Shown here: positions 20,453-30,391 of the stretch, one piece after another
How the letters are laid out: each line of letters starts with the position of its first letter
How positions within the stretch are numbered: position 1 is the first letter of the stretch
Assembly (NCBI GenBank): GCA_023091665.1
Contig: JALJCQ010000003.1
Span: forward strand, 930,001-994,000
DNA: 64,000 nucleotides
Source of the DNA: Pythium myriotylum
Taxonomy: Eukaryota > Oomycota > Peronosporomycetes > Pythiales > Pythiaceae
Direction: 5' to 3'
Notes under the pieces: model-generated
The model's input: only the letters and a program-made list of their open reading frames with translations
What the model was told of the DNA's origin: nothing
Database searches by the model: none
Made by a program: the position numbers and the translations under genes

Positions 20453-20577
20453 GGAGTTGGGTGGAGGCCGAATTCGCACTTGAGATTTCTTACTACGCGG
20501 GCCAGTCGCTCGTCTAACTTAGGGGGGTGTCTACTAGTAACTACATGCTCAACAACTCGCACATGGATCAAAACTGC

Positions 20578-21270
20578 TCACATCTGGCTGTAGCGGGAGA
20601 AGTCGACGCGGTTCTCCACCTCGGCGTCGACCGTGTGGCGCCGCGGGCGCTCGGGCACCGAGCCGCGCTTGCCGTGGGCGCTCACGAGCGGCTCGTTCGT
20701 CGTCGTCGTGCGCAGCGGCAGCAGCAGCGTCGAGTTGCGGCGCCGCAGCAGCTCGGTCGTGGCGGCGCCCGGTTGCTGGAAGACCTGCGCGGGCGAGGCG
20801 TGGAGGCGCGGCGCCGGCGCGGCCTTGTGCACGTCGAAGCTCGCGTTGAACTCCTTGAGGCTGCCGACGGGCGACGGCGGCGCCTCGCTGTACTGCTCGT
20901 AGTTCTCGGTGTTGGCGAGGAACTCGAGGAACGGCGCGGCCTCGCTGGCCTGCGGGTGGCTCTCGATGGCCTTGAGGATCGCCTCGAGCACGACGCGCTT
21001 CTTCTGGAGCACGGTCTGGGTCTCGCCCACGAAGAAGGAGAAGAGCGAGTCGACGGGCAGCTCGGGCAGCACGGCGACGGCGGGGCTGATGGCGCCGTGG
21101 AGGCGCTTGAAGTCGGCGTAGGAGCGGCGGATGGCGTAGACGTGCGGCTGGCTGTGGCCCTGCATGGAGCGCTTGACGTGGAGCAGGAAGCGCCAGGAGC
21201 CCGTCGCCGGGTCCTGCACGAGCCCGCGGATGGAGAGCTGGTGTTGGCATTTGAAGCTCTCGTACGGCAT
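20578..21270 (-). CDS. PX-domain protein 2
   Basis: PX-domain protein of 230 aa, paralogue of PX1 and opposite in orientation; both open with MPYESF. The PX domain covers residues 8-125, with RRSYADFKRLH aligned to the PX1 lipid-binding strand and a Pro-containing loop (AVLPELPVDSL). Beyond it is a 100-residue polar tail rich in Arg, Thr, Ser and Pro with no known fold (RRRNSTLLL, TTTTNEPL), likely a regulatory or phosphorylated region. The frame remains open upstream of 21270 through low-complexity Phe/Leu/Ser codons, but without an ATG, so that part is taken as 5' leader. Confidence 0.85.
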   Translation of the reverse strand: MPYESFKCQHQLSIRGLVQDPATGSWRFLLHVKRSMQGHSQPHVYAIRRSYADFKRLHGAISPAVAVLPELPVDSLFSFFVGETQTVLQKKRVVLEAILKAIESHPQASEAAPFLEFLANTENYEQYSEAPPSPVGSLKEFNASFDVHKAAPAPRLHASPAQVFQQPGAATTELLRRRNSTLLLPLRTTTTNEPLVSAHGKRGSVPERPRRHTVDAEVENRVDFSRYSQM

Positions 21271-22151
21271 CGGGTCTTTGAAGCAGCGCCAGCCGGAACG
21301 GTTCTGGAGCAAGTTGGGAAATGAGTTGGGAGCTGACTCTTCTTTCCGAGAACAAAAGAAGGAAGAGAGAGAAGAAAGGGAAGAAAGGAAAAGAAAAAAA
21401 AAAAGCAAACCCAAACACAAAACAGCAATCCGCGTTCATGATCCCGAGCCCAGACAAAGATGTCGTGGGACCGTGGGATCTGGAGAGGGTGCAAGATAAG
21501 TCGCTTTTTTTTTTTGGTGGTAAAAGATTTTTCTTCAACACGGATGGAGGGTGGGTTGCTTGGCACCCGAAAATCACGGCGAGCAGACGAGCCGCCCGAG
21601 CGGTCGGCACGCGGCACGCTCTCGAAAGCACACGTCCACGGTGACGATGGCTGTTGTCCGGCCGGAGATGACGGGAGGATAGCGGACGCCTCCGCTGCGC
21701 TGATGCCGCGGCGACATTTCCACTTTCCTGAGATTGAGCGCCGCTCGCTGACGCAAGTCTCGGAGACATGGCTGCGCTCCACCCTCTCAAGTGGATCCAC
21801 CCGAGAACCGAGGTGTTCCCCTTCCCCTCCTCTATCCCAGATCCGCGCGGTCCGCTGGCCACATCCGCACGCGTGCTCGTGTCTGTTCTGGATCTTTCCT
21901 GTTCTCGCGGTCGTGCGGTTGCGGCCACCACATGGCTCCATTTTGTGTGACTAACAATTGGGCACGAGTGTTGAGACATCGGCAATGTGTACGAGATGAC
22001 ACTCGCAAAACACGGCATATTCTTCAAAAACCATTCTTTTCCAAGGTGTATACCCGATGTTATTCAGAGGGAAATATTAACCTAATGCACCGTGTTATGA
22101 AACTATAAATCAACCTACATTTTCAGGGAGCACAAACGAGCCCTTGCGGAC
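21271..22151. other. PX2 leader and promoter region with purine and poly-T tracts
   Basis: Contains a purine-rich strand at about 21350-21420 ending in a run of A, and a T run at 21506-21516. Otherwise no recognised feature; the remaining sequence to 22151 has only short ORFs. Confidence 0.4.
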
Positions 22152-22418
22152 ATGTCTTCTTGGTGTGGCTCACGATCGCACGACAGGGTCGGACCCATGG
22201 ACAAAACGGATCCATTGTCGCCAGACGCCGTGGAAGAAACCCGGACACTTCGGGCTATGGACAAAACGGATCCATTGTCGCCAGACGCCGTGGAAGAAGC
22301 CCGGACACTTCGGGCTCTTGGAGCTCGGCAAGGAGCCGTCGTTTACGCGCTTTTGTCGAGAGTGGGCGTGCCGCCATCATCGGCAGCCACCAACCGCTGG
22401 CGCCAGCGCGCTCTATAG
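22152..22418 (+). CDS. Small ORF with an in-frame 20-residue tandem duplication (uncertain gene)
   Basis: An 88-codon ORF with an ATG. Its middle is two copies of a 20-residue unit starting MDKTDPLSPDAVEE and ending RTLRA, from a 60-bp tandem duplication. Because 60 is divisible by three the duplication keeps the frame, which is expected of a coding sequence but also happens by chance. The unit is mixed-charge and unlike a known domain. It lies 46 bases beyond the stop of the convergent LRR-IQ gene. No promoter or intron signal is obvious. Confidence 0.25.
   Translation: MSSWCGSRSHDRVGPMDKTDPLSPDAVEETRTLRAMDKTDPLSPDAVEEARTLRALGARQGAVVYALLSRVGVPPSSAATNRWRQRAL
22197..22316. repeat. 60-bp tandem duplication (two copies, 59/60 identical)
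   Basis: 22197-22256 and 22257-22316 differ at a single base (22239 A versus 22299 G). Near identity marks a recent event. It is the only tandem repeat of this length noticed in the window. Confidence 0.95.
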
Positions 22419-22464
22419 ATGGACCCTGCGAGGACACCTGGCGCGCTCGCTGTCCACGTGGCCT

Positions 22465-25400
22465 CTACGCCGACTCGCGCTGGTTGCTGCCGACGTCCGC
22501 CAGCAGGCCGTGGCCGCGCAGGAGCTCGCGGATCTCCTTTCCGTCGAGCATGCGCCGGCTCGCGACAGCCTCGCGCAGCGCGCGCTGACACTGCGCCACG
22601 CGCCGGTGCAGGCTCAGCAGCTCGCTCGCCAGCTGCTGCTGCCGTGCCTGGCGCTCGAGATGCTCGCGCCGCGACACGTACACGTTTTCGGTCACGCCGT
22701 AGAGGCGGCTGCGCAGCGCCAAGTGGTTGCCCACGAGCTCCTGCGTCGCGGGCCACACCTGCGCCTTGTACTCGCGCGAGAGCTTGCGAAGAGCGCGCTC
22801 CTGCGCCACGCGGCTGGCCTCCCACTTGGCGTGGAGCTTCTGGAGCGTCTCTTTCTCGTGGGGCAGCTTGGCGCGCCTGTAGAGCTCGTCCATCGGGTTG
22901 CGCTTGGCGTCGAGCATGCCCAAGATCGACCGGTCGTACTTGTCCTTGGCCTTGAGCGCCGCCGCGGCCTGGCTGATCTCGTAGAGCTTCCGCGCGTGGC
23001 GTCCTCGGTACGCGCGCTGCAACATGCGCGCGGCGTTCGTCATCTCTCGGTGGAGCTTTTCGTAGAAGCGACGGCCCCGGTAGCCGCGGTAGACGCGCTG
23101 CAGCAGCGCTGCGCTGCGCAGACAGGCCTGGCGATGCGCTTCCTGCTGGAAAGCGACGCGTCCCAGGTGCCCGCGGAAAACGCGCTGCACCGTCTGGGCC
23201 GCATGGGTCTGCGCCTCGCGCTTGCGCCGGAGACGCACCCGCCGCATCCAGTCCCGCAAGTACCGCTGCAGACAGCGAGCAGCTACGACGCGCTTCCACT
23301 TGCGTAGCTTGAGCATCTGCCGCCGCGCCAGGTACCGTCTCACGAAGCGCTGCAGACGAAGCGCGGCGCCGCGACGGACCAAGCCCCGGCGGATCCATGT
23401 CTGGGAAGCGTGCTGGCCTTTCTTGGCGTACGTGGCGTTGCGGATTTTGCGAAACAACAACGCGCGACGGCGCCCAAAGTGGCCGCGCAGCACGCGCTGA
23501 ATCGTCTGCGCGGCGTCGTGGCGAGTCTTCGCGAGCGCCGCGGCCACGACGCGCCGAAGTTTGCGCACTGCCAGCGCGTAGCGAGCCATGCGCTGCGTCT
23601 GGACCACGAGGCGGCGCTCGCGGACGTATCGCTGGCGACCTGCGTATCTTCTCCAGTTCTTCTGGATCGTCGTCACGTGGCGATTGGCGAGGGCTCGATA
23701 CACCCCCACGACGCGTCGCACACGGTAGGACCGATAGACGCCCTGGATCCGAGTCGCGGCGGCCGACCATTCGACACGAAGCCTCTCCACGTTGCGACGA
23801 GTCGAGAAGCCTCGCCATATTCGCTGGATATCAGTGGCACGCCGTCGGTAGTGCCCCAGGTACCGCGAAAAGTTCTGTCGCCGCTTAAACTTTCGCCATT
23901 GCCCTTGGATGTTATGGATCTTCCCGACGAGCCAGCGAGCCCGCGCTCGAGCTTCGCGGTGGTGGCGGCATTTTCGGTACCAGGTTCCGATCTTGTTGGC
24001 GCTGGCGACTCGCCTCTCGTTCACAACGCGTCTGTACGTCTGGCGGCCTCGAAAGCCACGGTAGACACGCTGGATCGTGAGAGTATTCGCGCGTCGAATG
24101 GCCATCCGAGCCTCATAGTGTGGTCGGTAACTTTGCTGAATGCACTTGGCTGCTCGATTGTATGTGAACCGCTTCACAGTCGTTCGAAAGCGGGCTTGGT
24201 TCCCGCGCACGTGGGCCTGGACGTACACGATCGCGAATCGGTTGCACTCGAGCTCCATGTAGTGCAGATACCGACGCCAAGAGAGGAAACGACGCACACA
24301 TTTCTGAATCTTGCTCGCGGCTCGCGACTGACGAAGGAACCTGCGCCTGGCGAGGAACATTGTCGACTTCTCTCGCTCCTTCCAATGGCGGAACTTTGCC
24401 TGGAGGACGCAAGACGCTTCATATCGAGTGACAAGCAACTTGATGACTTGGTTGTAGTGTTGCGGCAGCGGTTTCAGCATGGCGTTCGCATTGCCACCGC
24501 CGGTGGCTAGTGTTTGCGACAACGAGGGGGGCACGGGGGGAATCGTTAATGGCAGCATTTGACTTGCTTGGCTCAGTGTTTGGAATGACAAGCGATCACA
24601 TCCTTTCACTCGCAGCTCCTGTAGCTGCTGGCAGGCGGTGGCAACGGCGCGAACTCCCGCGTCAGTGATGTTTGTGTTGCCACACACATCTAGGATTTGA
24701 AGAGGTAGGTGCACAATCGCGCAAGCCACAAGCGAGCGATCTGTGATGGCTCGCGCATTGTTTAGCAACAATACTTGGAGTGAATGGCAACAACTTGCAA
24801 GGGCCTCGATCGAAATGTCAGTGATCTGGCCACATTTCGACAAGTTGATCCAGCGCAAAGCACTGCAGCTGGTCGCAATGATGCTGACGCCGACATCACA
24901 AATGTTCGTTGTGGCAAAGTTGAGCTTCAAAAGTCTCTCTGGATGGATTCCTGAGGTCAAACTTAACAGGCACTGAGGCGTCTGGAGGTCGAGACGTTCA
25001 GAGATATCTACTCGAGTTAGACTAGGGCAGATTTTCCCAAGGATCTTGAATGTCTGGTCTGTGATGTATCTCCCAGACAACTTGAGCGAACAGATCGTCG
25101 GGCATCCTTTCGCAAGAGCGAGGATCCCCGCGTCTGAGATCTTCCGAAGTCCTCGAGCGTTCAGTTTTTGGAGGTTAGCAGCGTGTTCACCCAAGAGTTG
25201 CAGTGTTTCATCACCAACAAGACTGCATCCTTCGAGATTTAGCACTTCCAACACCACCTGCTTACTTTCATCGTCTTCATCATCACCCAAAGAGGTAGCT
25301 TGATCGGATATGCTGGAGAAGAGGTTTTTCATTCCGTGGTCACTGAGAAGTACGCATTCTTTGAGTTTTAAGCGACGAAGCCGAGCTGAAACAAGTGGGG

Positions 25401-26552
25401 TGAGCAAAAGCATGGAGAAATCATTAAGCAGTCGACATCGAGATAAGTCGAGTGTCTCCAGTTGCTTGCAGCCCTTTGCAATCCAACTAACTGCTGTCTC
25501 GTCGATTCGCAGCCCCGACAAATCGAGTGCGACGAGGTCCGCTAAACACGAGCTGTTCTCAAACCCAAAAAATGCCATGTTATCAACTTGGAGACAGTCG
25601 CCAACGCGGAGCACAGACATGGCGATCGCCTTGATTGAAGATGTTGCAAGATGGGAGACCCCGGACGACGTGACGTTCTTACAATGGCGGATATCCAGCT
25701 CCCGGAGTCCAAGGCTAGTCCCCGATCGCTTTGTAGAAGCGACATATTGAAGGAACGCATCCGTTACGCATTGGCAACTATGTGCGTAGAGAGTGTGAAG
25801 CTTTGGGCAGTCTCGCCAGAGTTGCATAAGCACGTCTGACGTAAAATGTCGGCACTCGCTGATGTTGAGGATCTCTAACGTACTGGAGAAATACCGTCTG
25901 ACGATCGACAGACTGTTGTCCGTCAAGCCGAAGCACCTGCCCATTCCATTCGCAACAGTTGATAACGTCAAGAAACACTCCAAGCGGATATGCATACTAC
26001 AACCTTGATACATCGATTTCCCGGAGGTCGCGCAGTCGTTGAACCGCGACGAATCCGGGGTCAGCAATAGGGGTGTCCGCCAGACACAATCGCTTCGGGA
26101 GCTTTACATTCTCTCCACCTCTGCGCGAGCGTCTCTGACTTTCTCCTGCGTGGATCTCAGCGGCAATCGCAGACAACCACTCATTCGTCACGGGGAGGCT
26201 GGTCAAGTCGATGACTTCTTGCGGGTAGATCCCCAAACTGTCCTGCTCAAAAGACGCTGAGGCTTCTCAAGAGCGCGCATGCATTCATCCCACTTGCCTT
26301 CACGTAGAGTTCCCGCGGCGGCCTTTCGAGGCGGCGGTGGTCGCCGCTTCCGCTGACGATGTAATGACGGGTCGCGCGCTTCACCTACGGCGGCCGTGAG
26401 CTCACCACAAAAGTCGCCCAAGCCTCACGGTGACGACGCACTCTCTCAGCGAAGTCGACGGGGATCGCGGCCGACGCGAGTCGCTCGTTGCGGCGCTGCA
26501 CCTCGCGCAGCCGCGCTTCCTTGGCCGCCTCTTGGTCGTCCACGCGCCACAT
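22465..26552 (-). CDS. Leucine-rich-repeat plus multi-IQ-motif protein
   Basis: Large protein of about 1,307 aa. The N-terminal 550 residues are AMN1/F-box-type LRRs (repeating L.L..C..ITD, e.g. LRWINLSKCGQITD, LQILDVCGNTNITD). Then about 500 residues hold roughly twenty IQ motifs (IQ..RG..R, e.g. TIQRVYRGFRGRQ, TVQRVFRGHLGR), which bind calmodulin or EF-hand light chains, ending in a coiled-coil tail. No motor or F-box domain is seen. The main exon is 22465-25936. Upstream exons fit as 26001-26256, 26304-26352 and 26406-26552 with phases that close, but these small N-terminal exons are tentative and an earlier in-frame ATG exists at 26591. A cytoskeletal or flagellar scaffold is inferred from the IQ array. 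Confidence 0.8.
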
Positions 26553-26591
26553 CTTCCACCTGCGGCTTTCCACGAAGCCAAGTTGAAGCAT

Positions 26592-27501
26592 GACCGGATA
26601 CGATACGGGAAGTATACATCGTATAGTATACGCCTGAGATCCCAAATCGGTGATTTCATGGATACCCAAAACAGCGAGGGATGTGTTGTTCTTCAGCTTG
26701 GAGGAGGGATGAGCCTTCTTTCTGGTGCATGGGGCCGGGAAGCGAGAGGAGATGCCCCACCGGATTTCTCGAGGGCAGCGACGGCGCAAACACGGCGCCC
26801 GCGTTTCTCTGCGGGAGACGTCGGTGCTGAGAGCCGCAGCCGCTCGCAGTCATCGCCGCCTGCGCGTCGCGGCGACGCAGCACGAGGTCGGCGTCAATGT
26901 CGCGTCGGTCGCCTGTCAACGAACGCCGGTCCCATAGACACGGGGCGCGAATCTCAGTCGTGCCGAGTGCCGAGATGACACGCTGCCATGAGCCGTCAAC
27001 TCGGCCTCTCGCGGTGCCGAGAGGGGCGAAGGGGAGGTGGACACACCTGTCGCAGCTGCGTTGGCTCAGGTGACGTTGAACCTGCGCCGCCCACCGTCTG
27101 CAGCCCTATCGTATTAATACCGAGGCAACTCTCTCTCTGACTAACAAGCCTGGGGCTGTCGCCGTCGCTGCGTCTCCTCCGCCGAGTCGAGTCGCGTCGC
27201 GGACGCCGCCGCCCCACGTGGCAGCACTTCTCCTGGCCATCCACTTCAAGCGATCTGACCACTGCCGTGTTCCATTTTTCTGAATCCCACCAAGCAGAAG
27301 AGCGATTACGCCCAAAATAGTCGCTGGGTTGTTTTAAACAAGCCAAATGCGCTGTTTTAAACCGTTATCCCGCCGGATCGACCGAGCCGAATGACGCAGC
27401 TCAGCTCCCCCCGTGCCAAGCAGAGCGGACAGAGAAGCGCGGCTCACTTCGGAAACTGCACGCCACTTGCACAAGCTACCACCGACACCTCCACCATCAC
27501 C
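26592..27501. other. Divergent promoter region between LRR-IQ and glucokinase
   Basis: About 900 bases separating two genes transcribed away from each other. ORFs here are short and unlike known families. Near the glucokinase start it holds an initiator-like element (27444-27450). Confidence 0.45.
27444..27450 (+). promoter_or_regulatory. Oomycete initiator-like element of glucokinase
   Basis: TCACTTC, a full match to YCAYTYY, lies 52 bases before the glucokinase ATG in the context GGCTCACTTC. Confidence 0.4.
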
Positions 27502-28890
27502 ATGTCACGGTACGCCCGGTTGCTCGGAGCTTGAGTGCTGCGTTCGCGGCCTGACCTTCGAGTGCCGTGCAGAGGAGACCTCATCATCTCGGGCGACTGC
27601 GGCGGCACCAACACGCGTCTCTCGCTCTGGCTCATCCCGCACGGCGCCAAGTTCACGGGTAATGTCGCGATCTCATTGCGCATGGATTTGTGAATCAGGC
27701 ACTGATCCGGACGATTGGATCTAGGCACGATCGCGCCTGGCGAGGTGATCTTCGCCAAGAAGTACATCAATGAACAGTACGGGAGCTTCGCCGAGGTGTG
27801 CCACTTGTTCCTCAAGGAGGCCAAGCTCGGCGCCCAGCTGCCCGTGGCTGCAGTCATGGCCTGTGCCGGTCCGATCCTCAACCAGACGGTTACTTTCACG
27901 AACATCAAGTTCGGCTGGTCGATCAACGGCCCGGCGCTCGAGCGTGAGCTTGGCATCAAGACCGTCAAGCTCATCAACGACTTCGCCGCTATGGGCTACG
28001 GTCTGCTGACGCTCAAGCCGCACGAGTACATCGTCATCAACGATGTGCCGCGCGAGGAGGGCCAGCCGATCGCCACTATCGGCGCCGGCACTGGCCTCGG
28101 TGAGTGCTACCTGACGGCTGGCATCGATGGCCAGTACTCGAGCTTTGCCTGCGAGGGTGGCCACACCGACTTTGCGCCTGCTGATGAACTTGAGATTGAG
28201 ATCTACAACCACTTGAAGAAGCAGCTCGGCTGCCCGAACCGCCTCTCGGTCGAGCGCATTGTTAGTGGCCCGGGCTTGGCCTCGATCTACGACTTCCTGA
28301 GCAAGAAGTTCCCGGAGAAGGTCAACCAGGCGGTCCAGAAGGAGTTCGAGAGCGCCAAGACTCTTCAGGGCAAGGTCGTGGGCACCCACGCCAAGACGGA
28401 CGAGCTCTGCAAGAAGGCGATGGAGATCTTCGTTGGGTACGTCCCCCAATTCCATGTATCTGGCATGCGATTTTCGTTGAAGAGCTCACGTTTTGTGTTT
28501 TGATGTAGCGCGTACGGCCGTGAAGCCGGCAACGCTCTGCTCAAGTACCTGCCGCGTGGTGGCTTCTACATCACGGGCGGCCTCGCGCCCAAGAACCTCG
28601 ACTTCTTCACCAAGAACCCGATCTTCAAGAAGCAGATGTTCGACAAGGGCCGTGTGTCGCCAGCGATTGAGGCCATCCCGGTCTACCTCGTGCTCACGGA
28701 GGACCTCGGCGAGCGCGGCGCGCACTACTACGCGTACCAGCTCCTCCAGACCTACAACGAGTCGCAGAAGATCAAGAGCGTCGGCGCCATCAGCGAGGGC
28801 AAGTTCGGCCCGATCGCGCAGGCGGCTCTGCTCTCGGCGTTCGCTGCGGCCGGCGTCGCCATCGGCTCTGCGCTTGCCCGTAAGAACTAA
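27502..28890 (+). CDS. GLK: Bacterial-type glucokinase with C-terminal hydrophobic tail
   Basis: ATP-dependent glucokinase that phosphorylates glucose to glucose-6-phosphate. It belongs to the bacterial Glk family, not the animal/fungal hexokinase family. Exons: 27502-27509 (only eight coding bases), 27573-27658, 27725-28436, 28509-28890 (395 aa). Phosphate loop SGDCGGTNTRLSLW, catalytic-region LINDFAAMGYG, ATIGAGTGLGECYL and CEGGHTDFAP with the conserved Glu-Gly-Gly-His, and the adenosine-region YITGGLAPKN. The last 24 residues are a hydrophobic stretch (AQAALLSAFAAAGVAIGSAL) followed by ARKN, absent from bacterial Glk and resembling a tail anchor. The tiny first exon gives MSRGDLIISGD; the join is supported by GT/AG and phase. 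Confidence 0.93.
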
Positions 28891-29147
28891 CTGCGTCGTC
28901 GTCGTCGTGGAGACCCCCTGGAAACTGATGGATACACTTTGGTTTTGTGTCATTTGTTGCGTTTGTGTGTTGCAGTTCCATGAAGCCGAAGGAATCCCTC
29001 GCATTTGTGACAAGTAGTACCGTATAAAGCCCCATTAAAAGCTCAATAGGTAGGCGCGTAAATTGGTAACACAGCTCTGCAGTCGACCTCCTTTTGGAAC
29101 TGATATCCTCTGCACCAACCGTCCACCGCACAATAAGATTCGCGACG

Positions 29148-30298
29148 ATGGTGCTCGCTGCCAAGACGATTCTCCAGCGCTCGGTGCGCGCGGCCGCCCG
29201 AGCCTCCGGTAAGCAACGTTCCACTGGCGTGGCGCAGTGGGGCGCGCGGTAGCGGGTCTCGGAGTCGCCGGTGTGGCTGAACTGCTCGGAATGGTCCTCT
29301 GCAGCCTGCTCCAAGTCGGCTTTGCGCAAGCATGTCGGCGCCGTCCAGCTCCCGATGCTCGCGCACGGCGCTGCCTCGCGTAGCTCGATTGGAGCCTTTG
29401 CAGGTGTCCCACTCGTCGGAGTCGGCTCCGCGGCGTTTTGCTCGTCCGCGGCGTCGACGCCGTCGCCTGTGGCTGTCGGTGATCGCGTGTCGCTGCACAT
29501 GAGCGGCAAGCTCGCGAGCGGTGAAGCGTTTGGCGAGACCGCGGGTGGCGAGCCGCTCTCTTTCATCGTAGGCAGTGGTGATGTGATCCCTGGCATCGAA
29601 GAAGGAGTCGTCGGGCTCTTTAAGGGTGACAGCAAGAGCCTCGAGATCGCTCCGGAGAAGGCCTTCGGCACTCAGAAGCAGATCCACTCGGTCCCGCGCA
29701 AGCAGATCAACCTTCCGTATGTGGTCTCATCTAGTGTCTTTTCGCTTGTGACTTTGCTCACTGTGCTTGCAGTAAGGAAGACGATGAGGGTCTCGCTGTC
29801 GGTCAGTACCTGCAGTTGCAGAACGGCCAGCAGGCTCGCATTGTCAAGCTCACCGAGGAAAGCGTTGATATTGATCTTTCGCATCCGTTCACTGGTGAGA
29901 CACTGTACGTCGATATCACGATCGTCGACGCGGTTGCTCGTTCAGAATTGAGTGTCCAGGAGCAGCTTGTGCTGCCAGAGGAAATCACTCCTGGCGACAA
30001 TGCGACCTTCCCTCAGCGTGGCGACACCCTTGTGATGCACTACGTGGGCAAGCTTGCCAGCGATGGCACTGTTTTCGACTCGTCGCGCGACCGAGGTCAG
30101 CCGTTCCAGTTCACCATTGGAGTTGGCCAGGTCATCAAGGGCTGGGACGAGGGTGTGCTGCGTATGAGCAAAGGACAGAAGGCTGTTCTCAACATTCCGT
30201 CCGTCAAGGGCTATGGCAGCGCAGGTGCTGGTGGAGTCATCCCTCCCAACGCCGACCTGATCTTTGAGGTGGAACTGCTCGACATTCTTCGTCGCTAA
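29148..30298 (+). CDS. Mitochondrial-type SlyD-FKBP double-domain peptidyl-prolyl isomerase
   Basis: Protein of 332 aa. Exons 29148-29208, 29305-29716, 29773-30298. The N-terminus (MVLAAKTILQRSVRAAARAS) is basic and lacks acids, like a mitochondrial presequence. Residues about 65-215 match bacterial SlyD: an FKBP half (DVIPGIEEGVVGLFKGD), then the chaperone-type IF/β part (AVGQYLQLQNGQQARIVKL). Residues about 220-332 are a canonical FKBP12 domain with the drug- and substrate-site residues: FDSSRDRG, VIKGWDEGV, GYGSAGAGGVIPPNA. Expected roles are proline isomerisation and holdase activity during folding. It converges on the methyltransferase gene, with 93 bases between stops and an AATAAA at about 30380. 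Confidence 0.9.
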
Positions 30299-30391
30299 AG
30301 AGACGTAATCATACAGGGCACGAACACCTAGCAGTAACAGTTCTTCGTTGATCTTTACGTGTGATCATTGTCTTGGGAGAATAAACGCTGT

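Noticed and set aside
22144..23818. Long ORFs (387 and 491 codons) overlapping the LRR-IQ gene
   Set aside because: Shadows of the IQ array in other frames; the IQ frame has repeated motifs and the longest open stretch.
26001..26030. A 34-nt intron or frameshift at the LRR-IQ N-terminus
   Set aside because: A 64-nt intron (25937-26000) with a good branch region restores the LRR pattern in phase.
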